Below are positions 15,141 to 22,738 of a DNA stretch of 64,000 bases, piece after piece (within the stretch, counting starts at the first letter, position 1; each line of letters starts with the position of its first letter). The DNA lies in IMG/VR virus record IMGVR_UViG_3300042876_000250, positions 1-64,000 of that record. The stretch is one strand, 5' to 3'. Under the pieces are notes generated by a model. That model was not told where the DNA came from. It did not search any database and was given only the letters and a program-made list of their open reading frames with translations. Made by a program: the position numbers and the translations under genes. Source of the stretch: a virus.

Positions 15141-15341
15141 ATGGCAACGTACAAGAACCCCAAGTACTCGCCTTTGAAAGAGGCGGGCACGGAGCCGGTC
15201 AAAGAGTACCTGCGCAAGACTCCGCTGACGATTGCCAACGTCCGCAGCGATGAGTATGCCCCCGTCAAGACGGACGGCATCAAGATTCGCGGAACTGGCG
15301 CGGCCACCAAAGGCGTCAAAGCTCGGGGCCCGATGGCTTGA
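15141..15341 (+). CDS. Small hypothetical protein, 66 aa
   Basis: Sixty-six residues starting MATYKNPKYSPLKEAG, with DEYAPVKTDGIKIRGTG and a basic end (TKGVKARGPMA). It starts one base after the previous stop region. Probably an extended peptide bound to another virion component. No family is recognised. Confidence 0.65.
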   Translation: MATYKNPKYSPLKEAGTEPVKEYLRKTPLTIANVRSDEYAPVKTDGIKIRGTGAATKGVKARGPMA

Positions 15342-15349
15342 GGTAGCGC

Positions 15350-16030
15350 ATGACGTACACCGAACTCGTTGCGGCGATCAAGGACTACACGCAGAACTTC
15401 GAGAACGACTTCTCTGCGAACATCCCGCTGTTTGTTCAGCAGGCGGAGCAGCGCATCTACAACACGGTGCAGTTCCCCAGCCTGCGGCGCAACGTTACGG
15501 GCGTCACGCTGGTGGGCAACAAGTATCTGCCTTGCCCCTCCGACTTCCTCGCGGTGTACTCCATGGCGGTGATCGACATGATGGGGAACTACGAGTACCT
15601 GCTGAACAAGGATGTGAACTTCATCCGGCAGGCGTACCCCAACCCCAACTCGCAGTCGATCCCTCGCTACTACTCGCTGTTTGGCCCGGCCACGACAAAC
15701 ACTTCTCCGCCCGTCACGACCGACGAGCTGACGTTTCTTCTTGGCCCCACGCCAGACGCTGCCTACAACATCGAGCTGCATTATTACTACTACCCCGAGT
15801 CGATTTCTGTTGCTGCTGATGGCCGCACTTGGCTGGGCGACAACTTCGATTCTGTGCTGCTGTACGGCTCGCTGGTCGAGGCCTACACCTTCATGAAGGG
15901 TGAGCAGGACATGATGGCGCTCTACGACGGCAAGTACAAAGAAGCGCTTGCGCTGGCAAAACGCCTGGGTGATGGTCTGGAGCGCAGCGACGCGTACAGG
16001 TCTGGGCAGTATCGACAGGCGGTGACTTGA
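15350..16030 (+). CDS. Second adaptor/tail-tubular-like protein, 226 aa
   Basis: The N-terminal LVAAIKDYTQNFENDF and IPLFVQQAEQRIYNTV match the helical start of T7 gp11-like and related adaptor proteins. A beta section (ELTFLLGPTPDAAYNIELHY) follows, then a helical end (MMALYDGKYKEALALAKRL). Together with the protein at 13877-14575 it would build a two-tier connector below the portal. Position and these patterns are the evidence. Confidence 0.75.
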   Translation: MTYTELVAAIKDYTQNFENDFSANIPLFVQQAEQRIYNTVQFPSLRRNVTGVTLVGNKYLPCPSDFLAVYSMAVIDMMGNYEYLLNKDVNFIRQAYPNPNSQSIPRYYSLFGPATTNTSPPVTTDELTFLLGPTPDAAYNIELHYYYYPESISVAADGRTWLGDNFDSVLLYGSLVEAYTFMKGEQDMMALYDGKYKEALALAKRLGDGLERSDAYRSGQYRQAVT

Positions 16031-16031
16031 T

Positions 16032-16442
16032 ATGGCGTTTGACCAGACGATGACCACCGAGGCCAAGTACCAAGCGCTGTCCGCGCTGGTGCAGGGTACG
16101 GTCAAGATGGCGCTGTACACGGCAAACGCCGATCTCAACGCGAACACGTTGGCATACACGACGGCTGGGGAAGTTCCCAGTACTGGCGGTTACTCCGCAG
16201 GCGGCCAAGTAATGTCTGGCGTGACCGTCAGCAAGAGTAACGGCGTGGCGTACTTGAGCTTCGACAACGTTGTGTGGAACCCCGCAGCTTTCACTGCTCG
16301 CGGAGCCCTTATCTACAATGCCAGCTTGGGCAATATGGCTATTGCTGTTTTGGATTTCGGGGCCGACAAAACGGCCACGACGAGTTTCACGGTGCAGATG
16401 CCTGCGAACACGGCAGACGCTGCTTTGGTTCGCATCGCTTAA
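16032..16442 (+). CDS. Beta-rich structural protein, 136 aa
   Basis: A 136-residue protein starting MAFDQTMTTEAKYQALS. A short helix is followed by Gly/Ala/Thr-rich strands (GGYSAGGQVMSGVTVSK; FTVQMPANTADAALVRI). The fold is probably a beta-sandwich used in tail or fibre attachment. Not assignable to a known family by eye. Confidence 0.7.
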   Translation: MAFDQTMTTEAKYQALSALVQGTVKMALYTANADLNANTLAYTTAGEVPSTGGYSAGGQVMSGVTVSKSNGVAYLSFDNVVWNPAAFTARGALIYNASLGNMAIAVLDFGADKTATTSFTVQMPANTADAALVRIA

Positions 16443-16450
16443 AGGAGTTC

Positions 16451-17002
16451 ATGATGCAGTCTGAAAAAATCAACCCTGTTGACTCTGCGGCCGTGTCTGT
16501 TGCGGCCGGTGCGGGTCAGGCAGAAACTGTTTTCGCAACCGGCCGGTATGTGGTCGAGTGCTTTGATGCCGAAGGCAACCTGAAATGGGAAGACGAGATT
16601 CAGAACCTCGTCGTGACCGTCGGCAAGAATGACCTGCTGGACAAGTACTTCAGCGGCTCTTCGTACACGGCTGCTTGGTATCTGGGCCTCATCAACTCTG
16701 GCGGCACTTACGCTGCTGGCGATACGATGTCGTCGCACGGCGGCTGGACGGAGAACACCGACTACTCAAATCCGACTCGCCCGGCCCCTTCGTGGAACGC
16801 AGCTTCGAGCGGCTCCAAGTCCACGAACCCCACGGCATTCAGCATCAACGCTTCGGCCACGATTGGCGGCGCGTTTTTGACCGACAACAACGTTATAGGC
16901 GGCTTCAGCGGCATTCTGTACTCGGCTGGCAACTTCACTGGCGGCAGCCGCACGGTTGCCAACGGCGACACGCTGAACGTCACCTACGTCGCGTCTGTTT
17001 AA
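16451..17002 (+). CDS. Structural protein, beta-rich, 183 aa
   Basis: The start is the ATG pair after AAAGGAGTTC; longer frames begin inside the previous gene. After a short disordered N-terminus come YVVECFDAEGNLKWEDEIQN and LVVTVGKNDLLDKYF, phrases I associate with phage tail-region proteins that also carry a GGAFLTDNNVIGG-like turn. The C-terminus is regular beta (RTVANGDTLNVTYVASV). Likely part of the tail or fibre base. Confidence 0.7.
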   Translation: MMQSEKINPVDSAAVSVAAGAGQAETVFATGRYVVECFDAEGNLKWEDEIQNLVVTVGKNDLLDKYFSGSSYTAAWYLGLINSGGTYAAGDTMSSHGGWTENTDYSNPTRPAPSWNAASSGSKSTNPTAFSINASATIGGAFLTDNNVIGGFSGILYSAGNFTGGSRTVANGDTLNVTYVASV

Positions 17003-17013
17003 GGAGAGACACC

Positions 17014-17193
17014 ATGGCAGCAAATTTCAAACCCGGCGCGCAGGTCAAGGTCAGTGCAACCCCGCCCCAAGGCGTGGTCTTGCAACTGTCTGTGAGCCAA
17101 GAAGGCGACATCGAGTATCTGGTTGAGTACACCGACGCGCAGGGCAATGTGCACCAGCGCTGGTTCAAGGAAGCCGATCTCGTCGGAGCCTGA
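17014..17193 (+). CDS. Small beta-barrel-like protein, 59 aa
   Basis: Starts at the ATG after TTTAAGGAGAGACACC. The 59 residues alternate strands and turns (AQVKVSATPPQGVVLQL; IEYLVEYTDAQGNVHQRW), ending FKEADLVGA, which looks like a small SH3-like or Tudor-like barrel. It is 3 bp before the fibre gene and could be a fibre-associated domain. Confidence 0.65.
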   Translation: MAANFKPGAQVKVSATPPQGVVLQLSVSQEGDIEYLVEYTDAQGNVHQRWFKEADLVGA

Positions 17194-17196
17194 TAG

Positions 17197-18777
17197 ATGG
17201 CGTACGTTGTAGCGGATCGGGTCAAGGAGACCACCACCTCCACCGGCACGGGGAACATCACCCTGGCCGGTGCGGCCACGGGCTTCAAAACCTTCAGCTC
17301 GACCATCGGTGTTGGCAACACCACAACGTACGTCATCACGGACGCCACCGGCTCACAGTGGGAAGTTGGTCTCGGCACTTTGAGCGGCAGCACGACGCTG
17401 GTTCGCACGAGCGTCTTTTCCAACAGCGCAGGCACGACCACGCAGATCAACTTCTCGGCGGGTACAAAGAGTGTCTTTGTGTCGATGTCCGCTGCGCCAA
17501 GTAACTTCAACGTAGCGCTTGGGACGAGCCTGGGCTTTTCACCAAACACCTTGAGTTACACAACCGTTTTTGGGTTTGGTGCAGGCGCTGGCGCAGACGG
17601 GGCTACGGCTATCGGGCAATACTCCGCTGCAAACGGCGGAAATTCCACCGCCGTAGGTGGCGGCGCAACTGCGACAGGTCTAAATACCGTAGCTGTTGGA
17701 GAAACGTCCAACGCGGGCGGTGCCGGAGCTATTGCGGTTGGTAGCAGCGCAAACGCTGCTGGCTATCAAGGCGTTGCGATGGGGGATGACGCTATTGCAT
17801 CTGCTAACTATTCGGTTGCGCTGGGGCCAAGCACTGCGGTTTACGGGCAGTACGGCGCGGTGGTCGGAGGTCAGTCTACGGCATATATAGATACCGGGGG
17901 TAGCCCCACTCCGGGTATTGTTGTTGGCGGCAATTCCTCCAACTGGGGCGGCATCACAATCGGCAGCGGTTCCAACACGGCCTCTTCCACGGGTGAGCGC
18001 TCGATCATCATCGGGCATAACATCACGGCCGCTGCTCCCGACGCCACCTACATGAACAAGTTCCGCACGGGTGTTACGCCTGTGGGCACTTCGTGGACTC
18101 TGAAGTGGGACGACTCTACCAAAGAGGTCTATGCTGATCCGGGTGGTGGCCCAACGGGCCCGAACTGGTACACGTACGAGACTGTGGCTTTCCCGGGCGG
18201 AACGTTTTCTTTGGCCATGCCCAGCGGGATGCCGACTTCCAGTTTCGGGGCCGGTGGGGTGCTGATTTCTTCGCAGTCGGTGTACGGCGGCAGTGTCAAT
18301 CCCGCCAGCGGAGCTTGGTCTTATTTTGGAAGCACCTCGTACTACAGCGGTGTGTACGGCGCGTACTCGCCGTCACCTGACCCCACGTCGTATTCTGGCT
18401 CTGGGTATGGCACTATCGTTGTGTACTACTCTGGATACGAGACAGACTCTGGCACGGCCTCGGTGCACCAAGTAAATACTGGCACCACACTTTACAGCAA
18501 CTTCTCGAACACCCTGAGTTGTAGCTCTTTCAGCCCTTTCGGGTCTACCCGTCACGGTCATGCAATTGTGGCCATCAACGGCAACTATGCTGGCACCATC
18601 ACCCCTTCTTCGGGTGTGACGCTGGTTGAAGAGTTTTACGACAGCAACGCAGGCTACACGTACGCGTTTTTTGATCTCGACACGACGGCGGTTAGCAACG
18701 CGTCTATGGGTATGGGCTTTGCCACTTACGGCGGCTTTACCAGCTACGAGACCATTTTTTGGTACAACTACTCATGA
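17197..18777 (+). CDS. Tail fibre with YadA-like head repeats, 526 aa
   Basis: Residues 1-105 form a phage-attachment domain (DRVKETTTSTGTGNITLAG; GLGTLSGSTTLVRTSVF). Residues about 125-290 hold YadA-like left-handed beta-roll repeats of the form (S/A)xAxGxxAxAxGxx-s-(T/I)A(V/I)G, visible as ATAIGQYSAANGGNSTAVG, AIAVGSSANAAGYQGVAMG and SGERSII-type sections. A separate Gly/Ser/Tyr-rich C-terminal domain follows. Such trimeric heads bind host surfaces, so this is the best receptor-binding candidate. It is followed by its likely chaperone with an ATGA overlap. Confidence 0.8.
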   Translation: MAYVVADRVKETTTSTGTGNITLAGAATGFKTFSSTIGVGNTTTYVITDATGSQWEVGLGTLSGSTTLVRTSVFSNSAGTTTQINFSAGTKSVFVSMSAAPSNFNVALGTSLGFSPNTLSYTTVFGFGAGAGADGATAIGQYSAANGGNSTAVGGGATATGLNTVAVGETSNAGGAGAIAVGSSANAAGYQGVAMGDDAIASANYSVALGPSTAVYGQYGAVVGGQSTAYIDTGGSPTPGIVVGGNSSNWGGITIGSGSNTASSTGERSIIIGHNITAAAPDATYMNKFRTGVTPVGTSWTLKWDDSTKEVYADPGGGPTGPNWYTYETVAFPGGTFSLAMPSGMPTSSFGAGGVLISSQSVYGGSVNPASGAWSYFGSTSYYSGVYGAYSPSPDPTSYSGSGYGTIVVYYSGYETDSGTASVHQVNTGTTLYSNFSNTLSCSSFSPFGSTRHGHAIVAINGNYAGTITPSSGVTLVEEFYDSNAGYTYAFFDLDTTAVSNASMGMGFATYGGFTSYETIFWYNYS

Positions 18778-19205
18778 CGCACAAGCTGTTTGTCCTCGTT
18801 GTTGACGGCGTACCTGCGGGGGATGTAACCCCGCAGGGGCTTGTACCTGCTGACGCTGCTGGATACCAAGAAGTCTCGATCCCGCCGTACCCGCAGGATG
18901 GTCGTAGGTATGTCCCCGGCAACCCCCGGTTTGAAGGTGATGCCTTGATGGCCGACTGGCTACAAGTCGAAGACCCCGGCTACATTCTTCGTACAGCCAT
19001 GCGTGCTCGTGCGGAACGTGAATCCCGCGATGCTCGCATCAAGCTGGTAGAGTGGCGGTACGCACGATACGAGCGCAACGCCCGCTTGGGCCTGCCCCAA
19101 CAAGACGACATGGCCAAACTGGACGCTTACGTCCAGGCGCTGGCTGACGTGCCCTCGCAGGAGGGTTTCCCCTGGCAGATTGACTGGCCGGTGTACACGC
19201 CGTAA
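18774..19205 (+). CDS. Tail fibre assembly chaperone (probable), 143 aa
   Basis: The ATG overlaps the fibre stop (ATGA). The C-terminal end, DAYVQALADVPSQEGFPW then QIDWP, matches the ending of phage tail assembly chaperones (YRQALRDxPxQ...PxxVxWP). The preceding RAERESRDARIKLVEWR is a charged helix. Such proteins trimerise or protect the fibre encoded just upstream and often remain specific to it. Confidence 0.75.
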   Translation: MTHKLFVLVVDGVPAGDVTPQGLVPADAAGYQEVSIPPYPQDGRRYVPGNPRFEGDALMADWLQVEDPGYILRTAMRARAERESRDARIKLVEWRYARYERNARLGLPQQDDMAKLDAYVQALADVPSQEGFPWQIDWPVYTP

Positions 19206-19217
19206 CGAGGACGCCAC

Positions 19218-20315
19218 ATGCTGTTTGGCGATTCCGCGTTCAGTGAAGTTGCATTTGCGGAGCAGCCAGCCGCAGGTGGAAACGTGTACTCGGTCTCTGT
19301 TGCCGAGGCCGTAACTGCGGCGGACGCAGTTTCCGCCACCATGGTTCGCGTTGCTTCCCTGACGGAAGCGGTCTCGGCGGCAGATGTCATCTCCGCCATC
19401 ATGGCGTTGAGCGCGGCGGTTTCAGAGACTGCGACCGCAGCGGATTCCGTAAGCGGAGTCAGCACAATTGGTAGCAGCGTCACCGAAGCACTCGCGGCAA
19501 CGGATTCTGTAGCTGGCGACATCTCGCTGGATTCCTCGCTTACGGAAGCTGCTACTGCCAGCGATTCCGTCTCCGCAACACCGGCTATTGCTGCGCAGGT
19601 TTCTGAATCTGCCCCCGCAACAGAAGCCGTTTCGTCTTCTGGAGACTTTGTAGCGGAGGTGGTTGCGGTGGCCAATGCCCAGGACTTTTCTGAAGGCATC
19701 GCTGGCATCGACACCTTTGTTTTTGAGTCCGGCGTTGCGGACGCATTTCCGTTCACGCAGGTCACGCAAGAAGCAGAAGTTCTTGAGACTGCGCTTGCCG
19801 AAGACTCCGTTGAAGGCGAGTTCAACATGTTCGTGGACGTGTCGGAGACGGCTGCTGCGGACGACGCGGTTTCGTACAGCTTCGAGGCATCTGGCACAGT
19901 TGATGAAGCGCTGACCGCCACGGATGTCTATGACGTTGTGCAGGAGTATGGCGGCCTTGTCGAGGAGTTTGTTCCGGTTGCTGACGATGTGACTTCACAG
20001 CAGATTGCGGGGGCAACAGTGCAGGAGTTTGCTGCTGCGCAAGACGTGCTTACCGGCGTGCTGATTCAGAACGTTTCTGTGCAGGAGCTTGTGCAGGCTT
20101 TGGATGCGTACAGCGCCGCAGGCAGCAGCTACCAAGTCACGCTGAACGAGGCCGTGGCAATCACCGACCAATATGTGGCGCGGCTGCTCTGGGAAATTAT
20201 TCAAACGGGTGTCACCAACACGTGGAACGTAAGCGCCACGGGTACATCCGCCACTTGGACGACGATTGCAACTACGACCGAAACCAACTGGCAGGTCATC
20301 AAAACCCAGCCGTAA
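19218..20315 (+). CDS. Repeat fibre protein: 14 exact 20-residue units, 365 aa
   Basis: A short N-terminal cap (MLFGDSAFSEVAFAEQ) is followed from residue 27 to 306 by 14 consecutive units of exactly 20 residues. The pattern is x-(V/L)-x-E-(A/T)-x-x-A-x-D-x-(V/I)-S then seven variable residues, for example SLTEAVSAADVISAIMALSA and SLTEAATASDSVSATPAIAA. Later units drift but keep the phase. The C-terminus (TWNVSATGTSATWTTIATT) is Trp/Thr-rich. It is probably a rod-like fibre shaft or surface decoration; no signal peptide or enzyme motif is seen. Confidence 0.7.
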   Translation: MLFGDSAFSEVAFAEQPAAGGNVYSVSVAEAVTAADAVSATMVRVASLTEAVSAADVISAIMALSAAVSETATAADSVSGVSTIGSSVTEALAATDSVAGDISLDSSLTEAATASDSVSATPAIAAQVSESAPATEAVSSSGDFVAEVVAVANAQDFSEGIAGIDTFVFESGVADAFPFTQVTQEAEVLETALAEDSVEGEFNMFVDVSETAAADDAVSYSFEASGTVDEALTATDVYDVVQEYGGLVEEFVPVADDVTSQQIAGATVQEFAAAQDVLTGVLIQNVSVQELVQALDAYSAAGSSYQVTLNEAVAITDQYVARLLWEIIQTGVTNTWNVSATGTSATWTTIATTTETNWQVIKTQP

Positions 20316-20380
20316 AGCGCGGCTAGACAAGTTGTTGGTATGACTCGACAATACCAAAACCGCACGACAGGAAGACTCAA

Positions 20381-21700
20381 ATGAGCACGTATTCCACCAA
20401 TTTGCGCATCGAACTCATCGGCACCGGCCAGCAGGCAGGTACGTGGGGCACAACCACGAACACCAACTTGGGCACGCTGATTGAGGATGCCATCTCCGGG
20501 TTTGAGACCGTGACGATCACGTCTACCGCGCAGGCCTTCACCGCCGTGGACGGTGCTGCGGATCAGGCGCGCAACGCAGCAATCAAGCTGGAGACCTCCA
20601 CTGTCACCACGGCGTTCAGCGTCTTTGCGCCGCCAGTGCCGAAGCTGTACGTCATCCACAACGCTTCGATTTACGCCGCCACGATCTACAACTCGACCGT
20701 TACGGGCAACACGACGGCCGCAGGCGATGGCGTGGTTATTCCTGCGGGCCAGACGGTTTCGGTTTACACCGACGGCACGGACTTTTTTGCACAGACCTCT
20801 TATCTGCCCTCGCTGATTCTGGGCACTGACCTTGCCGTGGCCGACGGCGGCACGGGCGCATCGAATGCAGGGGATGCGCGTGTTAACCTGGGCCTGGGCT
20901 CCATGGCCACGCAGAACGCCAACGGGGTAACAATTGTTGGTGGGGATATTGCTGGCGTCACGTTTGCTTCGTCTGGTGTAACCATCACAGGCGGCAACAT
21001 TACGGGGACTTACATCACCGTCCTTTCGGCCACGCTCCCTGTGTTGACCCAGGGGCAGCTTGCGTACAACATGTCCGATCAAACGCTTTCTGTGGGCCGG
21101 GCTTCCGACACGGTTTCGTTGGCCACTGTTTCTACAACGCAGACGCTCACGAACAAAACGCTGACCAGCCCGGTCATGACCGGGACGCCCACTGCACCCA
21201 CGGCGGCCTCCGGCACCAACACGACGCAGGTTGCCACCACCGCGTTCGTGCAAGCGGCTGTTACGGCCGCAGCGCAAGCAGCCTATCCGGTGGGCTCGAT
21301 TTACATTAACGCCACGAACAGCACCAATCCAGCATCGCTTCTTGGCTTTGGCACTTGGGTTGCATTTGGTGCAGGCCGCGTACCCGTCGGCTTTGATTCA
21401 GGCAATGCACTGTTCAACTCTGCCGAAGAGACGGGCGGCTCCTACGATGCTGTGGTGGTCTCCCACACTCACACTGCCACGGTGACAGACCCTGGACACA
21501 ACCACACGTACCAGCGGCGCACGACGATCAGCAACGGCGAGTTTGCAAACGACCCGATGGCGTACATCAATCTGGAGACTGTGAACACCAGCACCAGCAC
21601 GACCGGCATCACCGTGGCCAACTCCACCGAGGGTGTGTCCGGAACCAACGCCAACATTCAGCCGTACATCACGGTGTACATGTGGAAGCGCACGGCCTGA
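20381..21700 (+). CDS. Tail fibre/collar protein with His-rich tip, 439 aa
   Basis: The N-terminus NLRIELIGTGQQAGTWG with TNTNLGTLIEDAI is a common phage fibre attachment domain. The middle carries the fibre repeat GTPTAPTAASGTNTTQVAT and TAFV. The C-terminal part begins YPVGSIYINATNSTNPAS, LLGFGTWVAFGAGRVPVG, the tail-collar/gp12-type domain. Near residue 365 the motif HTHTATVTDPGHNHTY has spaced His pairs like those that bind metal along fibre cores. It probably takes part in host recognition. Confidence 0.85.
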   Translation: MSTYSTNLRIELIGTGQQAGTWGTTTNTNLGTLIEDAISGFETVTITSTAQAFTAVDGAADQARNAAIKLETSTVTTAFSVFAPPVPKLYVIHNASIYAATIYNSTVTGNTTAAGDGVVIPAGQTVSVYTDGTDFFAQTSYLPSLILGTDLAVADGGTGASNAGDARVNLGLGSMATQNANGVTIVGGDIAGVTFASSGVTITGGNITGTYITVLSATLPVLTQGQLAYNMSDQTLSVGRASDTVSLATVSTTQTLTNKTLTSPVMTGTPTAPTAASGTNTTQVATTAFVQAAVTAAAQAAYPVGSIYINATNSTNPASLLGFGTWVAFGAGRVPVGFDSGNALFNSAEETGGSYDAVVVSHTHTATVTDPGHNHTYQRRTTISNGEFANDPMAYINLETVNTSTSTTGITVANSTEGVSGTNANIQPYITVYMWKRTA

Positions 21701-21711
21701 TTTAGGAGCCA

Positions 21712-22218
21712 ATGATGCTGTCCCTTATCTCCACCCTCGGCGGGCTGCTCATCAGTGGACTGCCAAAACTGCTTGAGTTCTTCCAGAACAAGGCGGATCA
21801 GCAGCACGAACTGGCCCTGGCCCGGATTCAAACCGAGCGCGAACTGGCCCTGGCTGCTCAGGGCTTTGCCGCCCAGCAGCGTATTGAGGAGATCCGCACC
21901 GAGCAGGTCTCAATGCAGACCGAGGCCCAGATGACGGCTGCTGCGCTGCAACATGACGAGAAGGTGCTGGAGAAAGCCAGCCGCTGGGTTGCCAACTACG
22001 TGGGCACTGTTCGGCCTACAGTTACCTACATCTTCGTGCTGGAGCTTGTGGTCATCAACGCCTTCATGGCGGTGTACCTGTGGAACCACCCCAACCTGAT
22101 TACCAGCATCGACGACGTGGTGAAGTACTCCGAGCTGATCTTCTCCAGCGATGAGATGGCCATGCTGGGCGGCATCATCGGGTTCTGGTTCGGGTCGAGG
22201 CAGTGGGGCAAGAAGTGA
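21712..22218 (+). CDS. Holin, 3TM gene-transfer-agent type (probable), 168 aa
   Basis: A hydrophobic N-terminus (LSLISTLGGLLISGLPKLL) precedes a charged helix (ALARIQTERELALAAQGF), then RWVANYVGTVRPTVTYIF, LELVVINAFMAVYLW and MLGGIIGFWFGSRQWGKK. The final W-F-G-S-R motif and the R-P preceding the second membrane segment are hallmarks I recall for the GTA_holin_3TM family. It overlaps the endolysin gene by 4 bp, which strongly supports a lysis role: it would open the inner membrane for the endolysin. Confidence 0.8.
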   Translation: MMLSLISTLGGLLISGLPKLLEFFQNKADQQHELALARIQTERELALAAQGFAAQQRIEEIRTEQVSMQTEAQMTAAALQHDEKVLEKASRWVANYVGTVRPTVTYIFVLELVVINAFMAVYLWNHPNLITSIDDVVKYSELIFSSDEMAMLGGIIGFWFGSRQWGKK

Positions 22219-22730
22219 AGCTCAGCAGTGCTGGCGCGGATTTGATGCACAAGTACGAAGGCTTCAGGAACAAGCCGTACCTTTGCCCCGCCCACATCTG
22301 GACAATCGGCTACGGCCACGTCCTCTACCAAGAGCAGATCAGGCTGCCGATGGTTCGGCCTCCGGGCAAGACCAAGGAGGACATCCCCATGATCCGCAGC
22401 GAGTACCCTTTGAGGCCGGAGGACAACCGTGTCTGGAGCAAGCAAGAAATTGAAGACCTGTTCAGTGTGGACGTCTCGTCTTTTGAACGTGGTGTTCTAC
22501 GACTTGTTCCCGGCGTGGTTGGCCGTCAAGGCAGCTTTGACGCTCTGGTCAGTTTTGCCTTCAATGTCGGTGTAGGAAACCTACAGCGTAGTACCATCAG
22601 AATGCGGGCCAATCGCGGAGATTGGGAGCAGGCAGGCGACGCTTTCTTGCTTTGGAATAAGGCCGGGGGTAAAGTACTGCCTGGGTTGGATCGTCGGCGC
22701 AAAGATGAACGCGCTCTTTTTCTGTCGTAG
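22215..22730 (+). CDS. Endolysin, GH24 lysozyme with E-C-T triad
   Basis: I take the GTG at 22215, overlapping the holin stop, which gives a 171-residue protein (V)KLSSAGADLMHKYEGF. The catalytic signature is E15, C24 and T30 in EGFRNKPYLC and WTIGYGH. The spacing of +9 and +15 from Glu is that of T4/P21-type lysozymes, with Cys in the position of T4 Asp20. The later FDALVSFAFNVGVGNL and RRKDERALFLS are family-typical. No N-terminal signal-arrest segment is seen, so release through the holin is expected. Confidence 0.9.
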   Translation: MKLSSAGADLMHKYEGFRNKPYLCPAHIWTIGYGHVLYQEQIRLPMVRPPGKTKEDIPMIRSEYPLRPEDNRVWSKQEIEDLFSVDVSSFERGVLRLVPGVVGRQGSFDALVSFAFNVGVGNLQRSTIRMRANRGDWEQAGDAFLLWNKAGGKVLPGLDRRRKDERALFLS

Positions 22731-22738
22731 GACAAGAC

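Noticed and set aside
20335-20357. Inverted repeat TTGGTAT/ATACCAA before the collar-fibre gene
   Set aside because: Only 7 bp with a 9-nt loop and no T-tract; it may be a weak operator but could be chance.
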